Of a DNA stretch of 64,000 bases, positions 63,752 through 64,000 are shown piece by piece. Under the pieces are notes generated by a model that was given only the letters and a program-made list of their open reading frames with translations, did no database searches and was not told the origin of the DNA. The stretch is taken from NCBI GenBank assembly GCA_003008705.1, contig PDUO01000007.1, positions 843,885-907,884 on the forward strand. The letters run 5' to 3'. The position numbers and the translations under genes are program-made. The stretch's first letter is position 1. Each line of letters starts with the position of its first letter. This DNA comes from Pezicula radicicola. Lineage: Eukaryota; Ascomycota; Leotiomycetes; Helotiales; Dermateaceae.

Positions 63752-64000
63752 CTAAGTTCGATGTGGGGTCTTCCTTTGGCAAATGTCGATGTACAATCTG
63801 TATATGAATATTAGTAGAATGACTTGAAAATTGAAAGCCGTAGTGAATACTTGTCTTGTTTGCCATCCTTCCACAATGGATCAACCTTGTCAGCGATGTC
63901 GACTGCCAGCTGCTTTGCAACTTCAACCGAGGTACAGGAGTATCTGAATACGACGAGAAGCACAATGGGATTGTTGCTACAGACGTCGTTAAAGCCCAAG
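63752..64000 (-). CDS. Possible 3' end of a gene running off the window
   Basis: A minus-strand frame open to the window edge encodes FNDVCSNNPIVLLVVFRYSC, then TSVEVAKQLAVDIADKVDPL, then WKDGKQDK. A plausible intron (63850-63798) would join a short last exon ending at 63752. The residue composition looks protein-like, but I recognise no family and the evidence is thin. Confidence 0.3.

Noticed and set aside
1..64000. CRISPR arrays, operons, rRNA or tRNA genes
   Set aside because: The gene structure is eukaryotic. I saw no spaced direct repeats of CRISPR type and could not identify any tRNA or rRNA by eye; a covariance-model scan would be needed to exclude a tRNA.
1..64000. Polyketide or non-ribosomal peptide synthetase cluster
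   Set aside because: Despite P450, BVMO, MFS and regulators, no core synthase, terpene cyclase or prenyltransferase is present in the window.

Overview
The window is nuclear DNA of a filamentous ascomycete (Pezizomycotina). The genes carry short spliceosomal introns of 45-125 bp with GTAWGT-like donors and CTRAC/CTAAT-like branch sites. Two Zn2Cys6-type regulators, a psi-factor (linoleate dioxygenase/P450) oxygenase and an NRT2-type nitrate transporter are typical of the group. AT-rich transposon relics whose stop codons look like C-to-T/G-to-A changes suggest repeat-induced point mutation. I cannot fix the order; Leotiomycetes is only a guess. All gene models were built by joining frames at splice sites and checking phase by hand.

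Layout. 0.9-4.5 kb: a small four-TM protein and a secreted Ser/Thr-rich protein. 5.9-9.7 kb: a full-length Ppo-type fatty-acid dioxygenase with a fused P450. 12-20 kb: housekeeping genes (6-phosphogluconolactonase, PHO13-type phosphatase, MYND/SET protein, multi-SAP protein), with a degraded MITE at 18.4 kb. 21.9-26 kb: the first member of a small membrane-protein family, AT-rich sequence and a dead hAT transposase. 27.2-45.4 kb: a dense run of catabolic genes. These are succinate-semialdehyde dehydrogenase, a tartrate/isopropylmalate-type dehydrogenase with one in-frame TAG, a Baeyer-Villiger monooxygenase, a zinc polyol dehydrogenase, a dihydroxyacetone-synthase-like transketolase, an SDR, a Zn2Cys6 regulator and an MFS sugar transporter. 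45.6-47.5 kb: a dead Tc1/mariner transposase and a broken unknown gene fragment. 47.8-55.1 kb: a second fungal regulator, a P450 and a second MFS sugar transporter. 55-64 kb: a repeat-rich region with an intact-looking 458 bp MITE, short hairpin repeats, two more members of the small membrane-protein family, and a nitrate transporter.

How the genes may work together. The 27-45 kb block is the best candidate for an uncharacterised system. Its last six genes form three successive head-to-head pairs: monooxygenase/polyol dehydrogenase, transketolase/SDR, and regulator/transporter. Each shared promoter contains an inverted CCGG repeat of the kind bound by Zn2Cys6 dimers, and the block lies between two transposon relics. 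I infer a self-regulated uptake and oxidation route for a polyol or sugar-derived substrate feeding a transketolase step. The substrate is not visible from sequence. A second recurring theme is the three-member family of tiny membrane proteins sharing an acidic/basic C-terminal motif; I do not recognise it.
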